From: Lunularia cruciata
Lineage: Eukaryota; Streptophyta; Marchantiopsida; Lunulariales; Lunulariaceae
Reading direction: 5' to 3'
Assembly: GCA_948567375.1 (NCBI GenBank)
Contig: OX419756.1
Coordinates: 52,368,552-52,432,551 of the forward strand
DNA length: 64,000 nucleotides
The notes beneath the pieces are model-generated. The model was not told the DNA's origin. It saw nothing but the letters and a program-made list of their open reading frames with translations, and ran no database searches. The position numbers and the translations under genes are program-made. How positions within the stretch are numbered: the stretch's first letter is position 1; each line of letters opens with the position of its first letter. Below are positions 32,281 to 44,319 of this stretch, in pieces.

Positions 32281-33470
32281 ATCAGATAGCGTAGGGTTTC
32301 AATTTGTGAAATAGATTACAATATATGCTGGGAGAGCCAGAGCAAATTGACAAACAATCGCCAAATGACTACACCTGGGTTTAAATAACCCTATTACATT
32401 GATTTCACGTATTTGAAGAAACAGTGTGCAGATGAGTCGGGTATTTAGGTGATAGCAGGTGTAAGTCTTCAAAATCACGATAATATAAATAACTTTCTGA
32501 CGTGTTTAAATTCAATGTCATGTATTGCACCTATTTGGTTAGTAGCACCTCATTTTCTCAACTATTAAGAAAGAGAAATGTTTCATGCAAACCATCTCTA
32601 AGGGACACAAACTATCTTCGTGAAATCTATTTCATGTTAATTTCTTGGTACAACAGGGGGTTCACATCTCGACTTGACAGATTTTTATGGGTGACATAGA
32701 TTTACCCATAAGATTATCGTACAATAAAATTTACAGGTGATGAAAATCACTGGAGCTTTCAGTTCTAAAAATTACATGATTATAATACGGCTTGGCTTGA
32801 ATTCTAAAGAGGATTACGCGATATGTGAAATGAATCATATGACAAATTTGATCCTGGGTCTATGCCTGGAAAAAAAAATGTCCATGATACACGTTAACAG
32901 TAGAAAATCTTAATTAAATTTTTCATAAAAGTATGTCCATACTGCATAAAAAATTTATTGTTTTTGTTTCCCAACTAGATCTACATATTCCAACATTTTA
33001 CCTATAACTTACGCATAAATTTCCTTATGGTTTTCCCAAGAAATGAGAAAACCTATATTTGAAACCCCTAACACGTGAAAGGGGTATGGATAAGGATAAC
33101 AACAAGGATGATGGAAGACCCATAAAGCCGCACAAGGATAAAACACCGGAAATAAAATAGTACAATATGCTAGAAGCCATAAGCCTAAATATCCATCGTC
33201 TAGCTTCGAACCCTTCAACGAACCATAACACTACTAACCACACCCACGTGTTATAATACCTTAAGGTAAGCCCTATGGAAAGAAAACACTCAATCAATCA
33301 ACCTACAGATATCATTAAACTGTGAATACTTTAACCGATCTAATCATTTTGTTATCCTACGCGGTCGCCATTTTTCTCTTTTTTTAATGATGTTGTTAAC
33401 TCCTCCTGACATGAACCTCATCTCCAACAAAACCCCGGCCTTATGAGAAGCTGGAGAGACGAAGTTGTGA
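32281..33470. other. Low-repeat spacer
   Basis: No element of the window is repeated here and no long open frame is present. The tract tttttctcttttttt near 33,372-33,387 precedes a more GC-rich patch. Nothing firmer can be said. Confidence 0.35.
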
Positions 33471-33711
33471 GGAAGGAAGAAGTTCGTCATCAAAACGTCA
33501 ATTACACATCAGACCCCTGCAGTAGGAGATTCTAGCGACAGAAGACTCATCTCCGAAATCAACGCTGAATCGATACTGTCAGTTCCTCCAGTATTGGAGG
33601 CAACTCTTCCTGACTTACAGACCCTGAGCTCTCATAAAGAGCTACTTGCTGAAGAGGAGGCTGACCTGCGACTGCAGGTGACCATAGCGCTATGCTCAAC
33701 CACACCGTATG
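33471..33711 (+). other. Open frame interrupted by the copia insertion
   Basis: An 80-codon open stretch (from GRKKFVIKTS to STTPY) runs into the target duplication. If the copia element and one GTATG are removed, the same frame continues for about 18 more codons to a TAA at 38,496-38,498. Composition is near 50% GC, above the surroundings, and a possible donor cag/gtgacc lies at about 33,678-33,683. It may be a host exon hit by the element; the strand is not certain. Confidence 0.3.
33707..33711. other. Target-site duplication of the copia element (left)
   Basis: GTATG, identical to 38,438-38,442 on the other side of the element. Confidence 0.9.
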
Positions 33712-34006
33712 TGTTAGAAAAACATAGTCCCTAGGACCTCTCACAATAGCACATCACAACCACGTTAAACAGAAATCAAAGGACTAATAGTTGATAACGT
33801 GGTTCACTCCCTGTCCCAAAAGCTACCTCCACGACTGAAACTGGCTCACACCAACCTTCTAGAGCTAAATTTCTCATTGCACATATATATACATCATGAA
33901 AGGTCCATTGTTGTCCATCACTGTCATCCACTTGAACTTCTAGACAAGTGATAAGCAATGGACATCAGTTACTTTTGCTTTTGCTCTTGACAAGCCAAAC
34001 ATAACA
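33712..34006 (-). repeat. 3' LTR of the copia element
   Basis: On the - strand begins TGTTATGTTTGGC and ends TTTTTCTAACA. The purine-rich agcaaaaggtgtagat precedes it on the - strand and is the likely PPT (34,007-34,022). Confidence 0.92.
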
Positions 34007-34035
34007 ATCTACACCTTTTGCTTGTATCCACCATA

Positions 34036-37000
34036 TCATCCCAAAAAGCACAATTTAACGTTGAGCAAGTTCATGCACAACTTTAATTTCTCAACAGGAA
34101 CAGGTTTAGTCAACATATTAGCTGCGTTTACCTCTGTGCCAATCTTTTGCAAATTGATCTCACCATTTATCACAGCTTCTCTGATAAAATGATGTCTCAC
34201 ATCAATATGCTTTGTCCTTGAATGATATACTTGATTTTTGGCCAACTGAATAGCGCTTTGGCTATCACAAAAAAGTGTGGACTTCATGTTAGGGAGTACT
34301 ACCTCCTTGGCTAATCTTTGTAGCCATATTGCCACTTTGGCAGCTTCAGTTGTTGCCATATATTCTGCCTCTGTAGTAGAAAGAGCAACTGTAGATTGGA
34401 GAGTAGACTTCCAACTTATTGCACCACCAACAAGTGTAAAAACAAACCTTGTTGTAGACCTTCTCTTATCCAAGGCTCCGGCAAAGTCAGAATCTACATA
34501 CCCTGTAATTCCTCCTTCTTGGTTTTTCTCCACATCAAAGGTAAAGCCAATATGTATAGTCCCTTTCAAGTAACAAAGTCTCCACTTCACAACTTCCCAA
34601 TGTTGTTTTCCTAGATTTTCCATGTATCTACTCACCATACATATAGCATATGAGATGTCTGGTCTAGTGCAGACCATAGCATACATTAAACTCCCAACAG
34701 CACTAGCATAAGGAAATTTGACATTAATTTTCTCTCCTCTTCATTTGATGGACATTCCTTCAATGATATCTTGAAATGACTTGCCATTGGAGTGCTCACT
34801 GGTTTGGCATTCTCCATGTCAAACCAAGCAAGTAATTTTTCCAAATATCTCCTTTGAGAAATCCATAACTTTCCCTTGCTCTTGTCCTGATGGATTTCAA
34901 TCCCAAGCACCCTCTTTGAAGAATCCAAGTCCTTCATATCAAACTCCTTACCAAGTTGTGCTTTCAATTTCTCCACCTCAACCATATCCTCCACAGCAAT
35001 CAGCATATCATCCACATATAGTACCAAGATCATTAAATCAATACACTAGGTCCATGTAGCTTCTTGAAGTACACACAACAATCTGATTCACTTCTGTTAT
35101 ATCCATGCTTCAACATGAAAGCATCAAATTTCATGTACCAAAGTCTTGGACTTTGCTTTAGTCCATATAAAGACTCTTGTAACCTACAAACCAGGTTCTG
35201 ATTCCTTGGTACCACAAAACCTTCAGGTTGATGCAGGTAAATCTCCTCCTCCAATTCTCCATGTGAAAAAGTAGTAGTAACATCTAGTTGCTCCAACTCC
35301 AAGTTATGCAATGCAACTATTGCCAATAGTGCACAAATTGAAGAGATATTTACCACTGGTGAAAAAATCTCATTGAATTCAATACCTTCTTTTTGGCTAT
35401 AACCCTTTGCTACAAGCCTTGCTTTCAATCTCCACCTGATTTTGGAAGTCCTTCCTTCTTCCAAAATATCCATCTGCAACCAATTGCCTTTGTTCCCATA
35501 GGCAATTTTTCAAGTCTCCAAGTTTGGTTTTTGGCCAAAGACTTCATCTCTTGTTCCATTGCATAATGATCTTGCGTTGCCTCTTCATATGAAGAAGGCT
35601 CACCATTCTCCATAAGAAGAGCATAAGCTATGAATGGATCATCAAATCTCTTTGGAGGCCTCCTATCCCTATTTGAATACCTATGTTCATGAATCACTTC
35701 TGGACTTTGCTCTTCTAATGGTTCACTTGGTAGATTTACAAGAGGTGATATCTCTTCATTTCCAAGATCAATATCTATCTTAACAAAATCTGATTGAATT
35801 TATTTTTTCTTTTCTTCTGCTATAGTAATAGTCTCCATCGTACTCTTCTCATCAAAAACTACATCCCTACTCACAACAAGACAACATCTTTGGATCCCAT
35901 AATCTATATCCCTTTGTATCCTTCTCATATCCCAAGAATATACATTTTCTAGATTTGGGATCTAACTTTGTCCGTTGTTCTTGTTGAATATGAACATAAG
36001 CAATGCATCCAAACACTCTAAGTGAAGAGTAATCAACATGCCGACCTGTCCATTTTTCCATAGGTGTCTTATACTCAATAGCAGTAGAGGGAGAAACATA
36101 TACCAAATGACAAGCTATATTTACAGCTTCTGCCCAAAAACTCTTCTCCAATCCGGCATTGCTTAACATACTTCTTGCTTTCTCCAAGAGTGTATGATTT
36201 ATCTGCTCTGCCACTCCATTTTGTTGAGGGGTACCTGGAACTGTAAAGTGATGAATTATCCCTTCACTCTTACAATATCTATCAAACTCTCCAGATTTGT
36301 ATTCTCCACCATTATCAGATCTCAAACACTTCACTTTCCTTCAAGTTTGTTTCTCCATCATCACCTTCCATTGTTTAAAGATAGAGAAGACCTCTGATTT
36401 TTGCTTCATGGTGTAGACACATACTCTCCTAGAGTAATCATCAACCAAAGACACAAAATATAATGCTCCAAATTCTGAAGCTATAGGTGCAAAGCCCCAA
36501 ACATCAGAATGCACATACTCTAAAATTCCCTTTGTGCAATGAACTCCTGTGGAAAATCGTACCCTTTGTTGCTTTCCTATTACACAATGCTCACAAAATT
36601 TTAACTTACAACTTTTAAGGCCCTTCAAAAGTTGTTGCTTGGACAATTCACTTAGACCTCTTTCACTCATATGACCCAAACGTAGGTGCCATAACTGAGT
36701 GAGATCTTTGGATCTTCACTTTCTGAAATGGTACTTGCCACTCCTCCAGTAATGGTCTCTCCAACAAGCTCATAAAGATTTCCTATCTTCTTGCTCTTCA
36801 TTACAACCAATGCTCCTTTTGATACCTTGAGTGTTTCATTTTATGCTCCACACCTCCAACCATTTGAGTCCAAAGTGCCTAGTGATATCAAATTCTTCCT
36901 TAACTCAGGAACATGCCTCATATCAGCAAGAGTCCTCACAATACCATGAAACATCTTAACGCGTATGGTACCAATGCCAATAGCTTTGCAAGCCATGTTG

Positions 37001-37329
37001 TTCCTCATTATTACAGATCCTCCATTGAATGGTTTGTACTCATGAAACCACTCCTTATTTTGACACATATGGTAAGAGCAACCTGAGTCCAATATCCATG
37101 ACTCCTCAAATTTATCTTTGTCTTGGGTAGCACATAGAACATCATCCACAATACTAGATGACTCAGCAATACTTGCTTGATCTGAAAGTTGACCTTTATC
37201 CTTATTGGACTCAAGCTTCTTGTTGTTACAATCCTTCTTGGTACAATCCAACCTTCCCACAAATCCAGCATTTGCCTTTGAAACCTCCAGTTCAAGATCC
37301 AAGTCTAGAACTTGACTTACTCCTGATCT

Positions 37330-37425
<96 letters not shown>

Positions 37426-38030
37426 TCTGATAAATAGAGCCTCTAGATCTGTCTTCTCTTGGTTGGGTCTTTTTTGCATCTCATTGGACAATAATGTTGA
37501 AGTAACCTCCTCACAGTTTATATCATCCTTCCCATATAGAAGAGTTGTGACCAGATGCTCATATGAAGGAGAAAATGAAGTCAATACGACAATACCTTAT
37601 CCTTCTCTTCTAACTTGACCTCTATGCTCATCAACTCACAAATGATTTTGTTAAAAGCATTGAGGTGTTCCATAATACTTTGTCCTTCCTTCATCCGCAA
37701 CATATACAACTTATGTTTAAGATACAATCTATTTGTCAATGACTTGGTCTTATAAAGAATTTCCAGTTTGGCCCATAGTTTTGGTGCAAATTCCTCATTC
37801 ATAACATTGTATAGCACTTCATCATCAAGGTTCAACCGAATAGTGTTGATAGCTTTGAGATCTGCATCTTCATTACTTTTGTCCTCCTATTTTTTCTTCA
37901 GTGCTCTATGCAGTCCTTGCTGGACAAGAAGGTCCTTCATCTTCAGTTACCAAAGTCCAAAATTGTTCCCATCAAACTTCTCCACTTCAAATTTAGCATT
38001 TGATATAGATATCACTCTTGCCATTGCTTT
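34036..38030 (-). pseudogene. Copia Gag-Pol polyprotein remnant
   Basis: Starts near 38,024 (MARVISISNAKFEVEKFDG), with TAG stops in gag near 37,950 and 37,889. Gag continues NVMNEEFAPKLWAKLEILYK, then an expanded Glu-Arg run (37,333-37,422) and a degraded zinc knuckle (…CTKKDC only). Protease ESWILDSGCSYHM lies near 37,100. Integrase has zinc-binding CKLKFCEHC, VHSDVWG, LRSDNGGEY and QQNGVAEQ, all three acidic residues present (36,679-35,867). Reverse transcriptase has LKARLVAKGYSQKEG and YVDDML near 35,015. RNase H has TGYVDSDFAG, LSTTEAEYMA and FCDSQSAI, and ends at 34,036. Frameshifts split it into about eight pieces. Most motifs are preserved, so decay is moderate. Confidence 0.92.
37333..37422. 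repeat. (CT)n/(GA)n microsatellite inside copia gag
   Basis: About 45 perfect CT units. On the coding (-) strand it reads as alternating Glu and Arg in an open frame. It occupies the basic region that precedes the zinc knuckle in Tnt1-like Gag. Confidence 0.97.
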
Positions 38031-38100
38031 GCTGTGGACTTGCTTTTTGACCCTCTTCACAGCACCCTCAGATCTTAAGTCCCTCTTAAGGACCAACTAA

Positions 38101-38112
38101 GCTTTGATACCA
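38101..38112 (-). other. Copia primer binding site, initiator tRNA-Met type
   Basis: TGGTATCAAAGC on the - strand, two bases after the 5' LTR. It differs at one position from the usual TGGTATCAGAGC complementary to initiator tRNA-Met. Confidence 0.9.
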
Positions 38113-38114
38113 AT

Positions 38115-38437
38115 TGTAAGAAAAACATAGTCCCTAGGACCTCTCACAATAGCACATCACAACCACATTAAACAGAAATCAAAGGACTAATAGTTGATAA
38201 CGTGGTTCACTCCCTGTCCCGAAAGCTACCACCTCAACTGAAACTGGCTCACACCAGCCTTCTAGAGCTTTATTTCTCATTGCACATATATATACATTAT
38301 GAAAGGACCATCGCTGTCCATCACTGTCATCCACTTGAACTTCTAGACAAGTGACTGTCCACTTGAACTTCTAGACAAGTGACAAGCAATGAACATCAGT
38401 TACTTTCGCTTTTGCTATTGACAAGCCAGACATAACA
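38115..38437 (-). repeat. 5' LTR of the copia element
   Basis: 323 bp against 295 bp in the 3' LTR. The difference is a 28-bp tandem duplication (gtccacttgaacttctagac and neighbours, about 38,329-38,384). Contains tatatatac near 38,286-38,296, a candidate TATA region. Confidence 0.92.
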
Positions 38438-38498
38438 GTATGACCATAACCAGAGAGCTCCTCCAGATCTGCCAATTATAATAGATGTTAAGGATTAA

Positions 38499-40081
38499 AG
38501 ATAATGTTAAGGTTTCGCATCTGGCATTGAGGATCTTCAAGATTCGCAAGGTCTCAAGATTCAAATTTCAAGTCTTTCTTGCGATGCAATAACTTTAAAT
38601 CTAGTATTTTAAATACGCCAACCACTTGATCAAGGAACTGGGAGTTTTATTGCATTCTATCTTAGGCCTATAGTTCATCCTGCCTTCGTCCTCTACATTT
38701 TCTCCTGATATGTTTATAAACACAGGTTATTCAGTTGAAGAAGATAACCTTTACTGGAAGTGTAGGAATGTATGTTATTTATCGCCTAGCTCTAGATGGG
38801 CGAGTGCAGCGGTAATAATCAAATTTTATATATATAGCAAGGTCATCTTTTTATTCCTCGAGTTGTATTGAATAATGCCTACCATGTTTTACACCTTTGA
38901 GAGAAATTGTCATACACGAGCTTATTACACCAGATGGCAAGAGTATCAATCACTATGTAGCTTACTTGACTTAACCTGGTGTTCATTATTCATAGAAAAC
39001 ATTGACAGATGCGACCCTTAAAAGAGCAATTACATTGACTGATATATTTATTTGGACACTCTGATAACATGTAGATTGTATGTCTTACATAACGTTTACA
39101 CTCCAAATACTTTCTAGGTAATACAAGATAGTTTTCTCATTCCTATATGATTGCAACTTTATTTAATGTGCCTATTAGAGTTTGTGTTTGTATAGGGCTT
39201 CATGAGATCTTCCCATAATCCTCTGTACATCGCGTTTACACCGTTACTAGAAGGTGACCTTTTTTCTTGCTGTTGAGGAGGAGGCAATATAAGTATGCCC
39301 TAGAGATTCATACACTTACGTTTAGAAGAGCTTGCAAAGGAAAGTCATAATGTATATTCTTGTAATCAAAGTACCGATGAGTGATTTGATAGGGAACAAC
39401 TACATAACAATGATATATAAGATAAGATTTGTATATAAGATCTTGTTTTCCCACACAATGGTCAAGATTGTAACTGCAAGGATATGCCAGTGGCACTCAT
39501 TGTGAAATCAAACTATTACATGGATTACAAGGATCACTAATCTACATGACAAGTTTGACATTCGATCAATATCAACGACTTCAAAAAATCAACTTTGCAC
39601 TTTTACTACAGTTCCAGAAGCCAAATAAATCGGTGCTCAAACACAATACGGTCTGCTTAGTGTAGTATATTATATCACTTCGTTGAACTATTACCCACAC
39701 GCTACGTGAAGAAATCCCATACACACAAACATGGTGTTTTTTTTCCTAAATAATTAGTAATAATTACTTTGTTTCTTTTTTCCTAAATAGTTAGTAATCA
39801 CAAGATCACAAGAGTTGAATTATGTAAGCATTGTTTACACATTCGTGGCTTTTGTGACCTCCATACATTGGACAACTACATGAGTAGAAATGGCTTGTTG
39901 AGCGGTACCCATCATCATTATCTAGACACTAGAAGACATTAGAAGACACTAGGGGGTTTCAAATTCAAGATATTCACTTCCAGTAAGAAATTTTATGGGT
40001 ATTTAAAAAACTGGTTACGGGTAAAAGCCGGAGGAGGTACTTTGATATTTTAATGTGAATTTAGAAAATCCCTCTAATTCT
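38499..40081. other. Low-repeat spacer right of the copia element
   Basis: No gene recognised. No sequence shared with the repeat families of this window. A stretch near 38,680-38,830 has mixed composition but only short frames. From 39,500 it becomes AT-rich. Confidence 0.35.
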
Positions 40082-40176
40082 TTACGGGTCACGGTTTTCG
40101 TGACCTGTAATTCTATGCAGGTTTCCTGTGTGTCTTGATGAACCCTTCAAGACACACAGGAAACCTGCATAGAATT
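40082..40176. repeat. Two adjoining hairpins, one with perfect 30-bp arms
   Basis: 40,109-40,138 and 40,147-40,176 are exact inverted copies of 30 bp around an 8-base loop. Immediately before it, 40,082-40,110 forms a second, smaller hairpin (about 12-base arms, one mismatch, 5-base loop around gttttc). The loop phrase gatgaaccctt recurs just after the right arm (from about 40,180), so a local duplication is involved. No transposase or mature small-RNA precursor can be assigned. Confidence 0.9.
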
Positions 40177-40925
40177 AATGATGAACCCTTCACTCTTAAT
40201 GAGAATTATATAGATGAATTTGAATTTGAAATGGTAAAGGGTCATTTGGGAGAAAGTTCAAATTTGAAATAGTACATATGTTGTGTCATTCTAGGAAAAA
40301 ATAGGATTGACAAAGAATGAAGAGGGAGTTCATGTTTATGTTCACTTTTTTAAAAATCACGCTAGTGAATTGATTTCTTTTGACAGTCTTGGAACCGGGT
40401 TGAGCTCTTTTTTGAATGTCTTTGAACACAAAGTATTGTGCAATATCAAAAGGAGAAGTAGTTTGGATGACCAGAGGAGGAGTTTTGACGGCCAAGGTGG
40501 TATTGGTATTACTCTGATGTATTCATTGAGTTTGGGATCTTATGTGCAGTGATTGAAGGAGTTTCCTCTGATGCATCGAGCTTGGGATCTAATGTGCAAG
40601 GATTGGAGTTTCCTTTGATGCATCCCCATGTGAAAGTGATACATTTGACTCCTATCCTACCCATGTGAGAGTGATGTAGGGTTTAGTTTAATTAGTGAGG
40701 ACAGTTTGAATTTGTGGAATTTTCACTATGGAAAAGGGCAAATCTATTTTGTGTTGCATGGTACTCCAATTGATGGTGAAGGAAAAAAATGTTTGGAGAA
40801 AAGGATTTTTGAGATAGAAGAGGCCATGGACAAAATATACTAGAATGGGAAGTAGATGTGCACAATTAGACACAAAGTTGGAGCAATGATTCATTTACAC
40901 TTGATGAAAATGAGATAATGAGATA

Positions 40926-42209
40926 ATGAAATGGTGGGATTTCTTAAACTCAGGTCAATATTTGGTGGCAAGGAATGTAATTAATCATAGTACAAAATTT
41001 ATGCATTGGTTTTTTAGAGTTCTTGACTCTTTTGCCTTCAAAATATTAGTTTGGATGAACTTGCTGTCCTTTCATCAATTGCTTGAGTTGATTAAAGAGC
41101 ATGAGGTGTTTAGAAATGATTCACACAAGATGCAAACACCCTTTTTGCTACAACTTGGTGTACAATTGAAAGGTTTGGTCACAATGGAAATAGAGCATGC
41201 ATGACTAGGGGCATGAGTTTATGGGCCATCAGCTCTAGTTCAACCATCAATTATACCAAACGAGTCATGACGGCCATTGTGTTTGTTCTTGGAAAGGAGG
41301 TAGTATGGCCTAACCAAGAAGAAATTTTGAGAATTTCCAAAGTTTTTGCCACAAAAAGATTTCATGGATGTGTTGGATTGGTGGATGTGACCTTATTCCC
41401 TTTGGCATAGGGGCCAAAGAATGATGGAGAGATTTATTTTAGTAGAAAAGGGTTGTGTTCTATGAATTGGCAGGTTGTATGTGATTATATGCAGAGAATT
41501 ATCCATCTCAGCATTGGTAAATCCAACGAGTTTGAATTATTCTTGAGTTTTATCTACACTAGAACTATGCTCTCATTTTGTACTTGTCAACATGATTGAT
41601 AGTTAGTCCTTGGGTTATCATAGTACTTTGGTTTCATTAGTAGTTCTTACAATTATATCAATTGAGTGATTTTCTTTGGTATTTGATAGGGATGCTGAGG
41701 TCATGTCATGACATAACATGTATCAAGAAGTCTTTGATAAGGAATGATTTGGGGCAGCGAGGTGATAATAGTTGTTTTAATCATCAACAATTTTTTCTAG
41801 GATACTCGGGATATGTCTCCATGAGTAATTTAGTCCCCTTGTTTAAGCACCCATGCATTGAGGAGAAAAAATAATTTAACAAATGGGTTGCAAAAGCCTA
41901 TGTATTGAGCAAACATTGCATAGGTGTGTTGAAGGAAGGATAGCATTCTCTATGTGAACTAAGGATTCAATTGAAGAACAAGAACAAAAGTAGCTTTTTA
42001 TTGAGGTGGATATGCTCCTTCATTATTCTCTACAATTTCCTAATTAATTGATCAAGCATGTGGGACGAGGAAGAAGACAATGACAGTGTATATGGTGATC
42101 AAGATGCATTAGATGATCTTGATTCCATGGGAATATTACCCCAAGAAGAAACAAGATCCATGGTTATGCAGATGTGTATGGCATTCCATAATAGAAATGA
42201 GAATTTTTG
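40926..42209 (+). pseudogene. PIF/Harbinger-type transposase remnant 1
   Basis: Blocks in order: HQLLELIKEHEVFRNDSHKM; LLQLGVQLKGLG; MSLWAISSSSTINYTKRV; EVVWPNQEEILRISKVFATK; FHGCVGLVDVTLFPLA with the first catalytic Asp at 41,384-41,386; IYFSRKGLCSMNWQVVCDYM; then, after a long gap, FFLGYSGYVSMSNLVP, where the second catalytic Asp (L-x-D-x-G-Y) is replaced by Tyr; KWVAKAYVLSKHCIGVLKEG; and an acidic tail near 42,061-42,209. The pattern is that of plant HARBI1-like (DDE_4) nucleases. Frameshifts, stops and the lost Asp make it inactive. Terminal inverted repeats were not found. Confidence 0.8.
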
Positions 42210-44302
42210 AACACCCAATGAAGCATCTTTATTTGGAATGGTCTCTCGTGTGTCTTGTGTTTATGTTAAAATGGTCATATCAAGTCTATATCCAGAACTC
42301 TATACGTTTGATGGTCTCTCTTCTTTGGGTGTAAAAAGTGCATGCCGAGAGGTATCAATTTTGTTTTGAAGGGTGTGAATGTGACATTGGTTTAACCCAA
42401 GAGATGATTGAATTCCATAAATGGCCATTTGATCAAGAGGTGATGAATTCAATATGAATGGTGGTACCACTTCATATAAATATGGATAGCTTGGTTCATG
42501 AATATTTTTAGATTTCATGGTCAATAGCTCAATGCAATAAAATTTTAAGTTGGAGTAGTGGATGAGATATACCAAAGCTTGTGGTATTTAAAGGTATATC
42601 TCTTGGACTTTAACAATATATATATATACTAGATTTTATGAGTGAGTGAAGCAAATATATGAATTCATAGATCCGAGCACTTTGTTTGTATAAAAAGCTA
42701 GAGAGGTTAGAGAGAAATCCAAGGTAAAGTAAGGTTTGAGAGAAGTAGAGGTTAAGAGGACTGTTAGGGTGAGGGAGGAAATATTCTAACCCAAGGAGAG
42801 AAAGAAATCCTGATAAAACAAGAAGTGGAGAGTAGAAATCATGACCACACACAAAGTATTCAAAGGAAAGCAATACAAAGGGCAACGTTTACAAGGATTT
42901 GAGTGAAGGATTTAAAGACAGGAGACAAAGGGAAGGTTTAGAGGGTTTGAGGGAAAAAGAAGGAGGGCCAAGTGAAAATCAAAGGCAAAGGAAGGCATAG
43001 ATTCTATACCAACAAATAAAAAACAGAAATTTGGGGAACAAGGTTTGAAGTAGGCATAGGGAGAGATCTAGAATGAGAGGATTTCAGCTCATAGCATACC
43101 AAGGGATAAGACAAGAAGAGAAGAGCCCATCTAAACCAAAATAAGGTTTGAGCAAGGCACAATGAGAGATCAAGATGAATAAGCATTCAAAGAGATAGGA
43201 CACTAACACGAGGAGGGTGAAGAGCACAGAGGACTTGAGGGAGAGCAAAGAGAAGCATGGGTAATGAAATTCAATATTATGAGAAATTGTAGATATTCCA
43301 AACATGGAGGATTTAAATGAAGTGATTGGTTGATAGATTTACATTTTGATGTTGACTATTATACTTGGATCACATGGAGATAGTTAGATAAGCATCAACT
43401 GAAGAAGGTGGTGGAAATGATTCTAAAATTTTACCTTGATGCACTTGGGCTCAAAGTCACTCTTGGGATAGAATACCATGGATCAGATGTAGGATTTCCT
43501 AGCAAAATTTTGCAATTTTTGCTCGTTTGCAATTTCTACAATTGCTATGGCACTTTTAAAATTTTCAATTTTGACTTTGTCTCTACAATTTCTATTTGAA
43601 TGCATATTTTGCATTCTATTCAAATTTTGCAATTACTTTTTTTTAATGCATTATCTATAGTCATATCTTAAAATTACCAACCTTGTTCCATCCCAACTCC
43701 TGTCTTGGCCTCAACAGTAAAAACCCAAAAACCCACAACCTATCCCACCTCAATGAACCATGGAATGATCCCATCATTTTTTGTTTTATGTATATACATT
43801 AATACACAACATACATCATTTTCAACATCATACACTATAGAAGCACAACTCACAAATAAACATACATGAACTCTTAAGTGCCAAGTTAATCAGTTCTTCA
43901 ATCCAAATCACACTCAAATAGATCAGTACTTGATCATTCATTCAACATTTTGCCAACAATTGGGCATTGATTATAATCAAGCCACACCCACCATAGCTAA
44001 GAGACTCTAAGTGATGCTTGCCAACCTCTATCCACCATAGCCAAGAACTCAAAGGCTCAGCATCAAAGAAGTGAGCTCTCTAAAGCTGCACTCTGAAAGT
44101 ATACTGTCTGCTTGACCTAGGTCTCTAACCCTAATGGCACCATTGATGGCACATCCAACAATGCAAAATGTGAAAGTGAAAATGGGTTCCACCATGTGAT
44201 CAATAGCCCTAACATTAAATTGGACTGTCAACAAGAAGTCCATAAGTAACTACCAAAATACCTATGACTACCAACACTACAACTCCAACTTCCAAGCAAT
44301 CA
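42210..44302. other. Spacer, purine-rich in part
   Basis: 42,610-43,260 is strongly purine-rich on + (gagagaagtagagg-like). 43,600-44,300 is A/C-rich. Only short unassigned frames occur (for example 44,049-44,243 on -). No family recognised, though 43,600-44,300 may be the internal part of the element whose LTR is repeat D. Confidence 0.35.
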
Positions 44303-44315
44303 AGCTTTGACACCA
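44303..44315 (-). other. Possible primer binding site next to repeat D1
   Basis: TGGTGTCAAAGCT on the - strand resembles an initiator tRNA-Met PBS with two mismatches. It is followed on + by repeat D1 after four bases, as expected if D1 is an LTR in - orientation. Confidence 0.35.
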
Positions 44316-44319
44316 CAAA

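Larger units (their letters stand above)
33712..38437 (-). mobile_element. Ty1/copia LTR retrotransposon, Tork/Tnt1-like (complete, defective)
   Basis: Full-length element of 4,726 bp on the - strand. LTRs are at 33,712-34,006 (3') and 38,115-38,437 (5'), PBS at 38,101-38,112, pol between. It is flanked by a perfect 5-bp target duplication GTATG (33,707-33,711 and 38,438-38,442). The order protease, integrase, reverse transcriptase, RNase H identifies copia. Motifs such as TRPDISYAICMVSRYMENLG and TKHIDVRHHFIRE resemble the Tnt1/Tork lineage. By eye the LTRs differ at about 18 of 295 aligned positions (about 6%) plus a 28-bp tandem duplication in the 5' LTR. Confidence 0.95.

Noticed and set aside
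33559-33744. 61-codon - strand ORF overlapping the copia 3' LTR
   Set aside because: It starts within the LTR, so the joined frame is created by the insertion; the + strand frame across the empty site is the better candidate.
34277-34573. 98-codon + strand ORF inside the copia element
   Set aside because: Antisense of RNase H, whose motifs are on the - strand.
40109-40176. Hairpin as a microRNA gene
   Set aside because: Perfect 30-bp arms with an 8-base loop are shorter and more perfect than typical plant pre-miRNAs, and no expression evidence can be seen; left as a hairpin of unknown origin.
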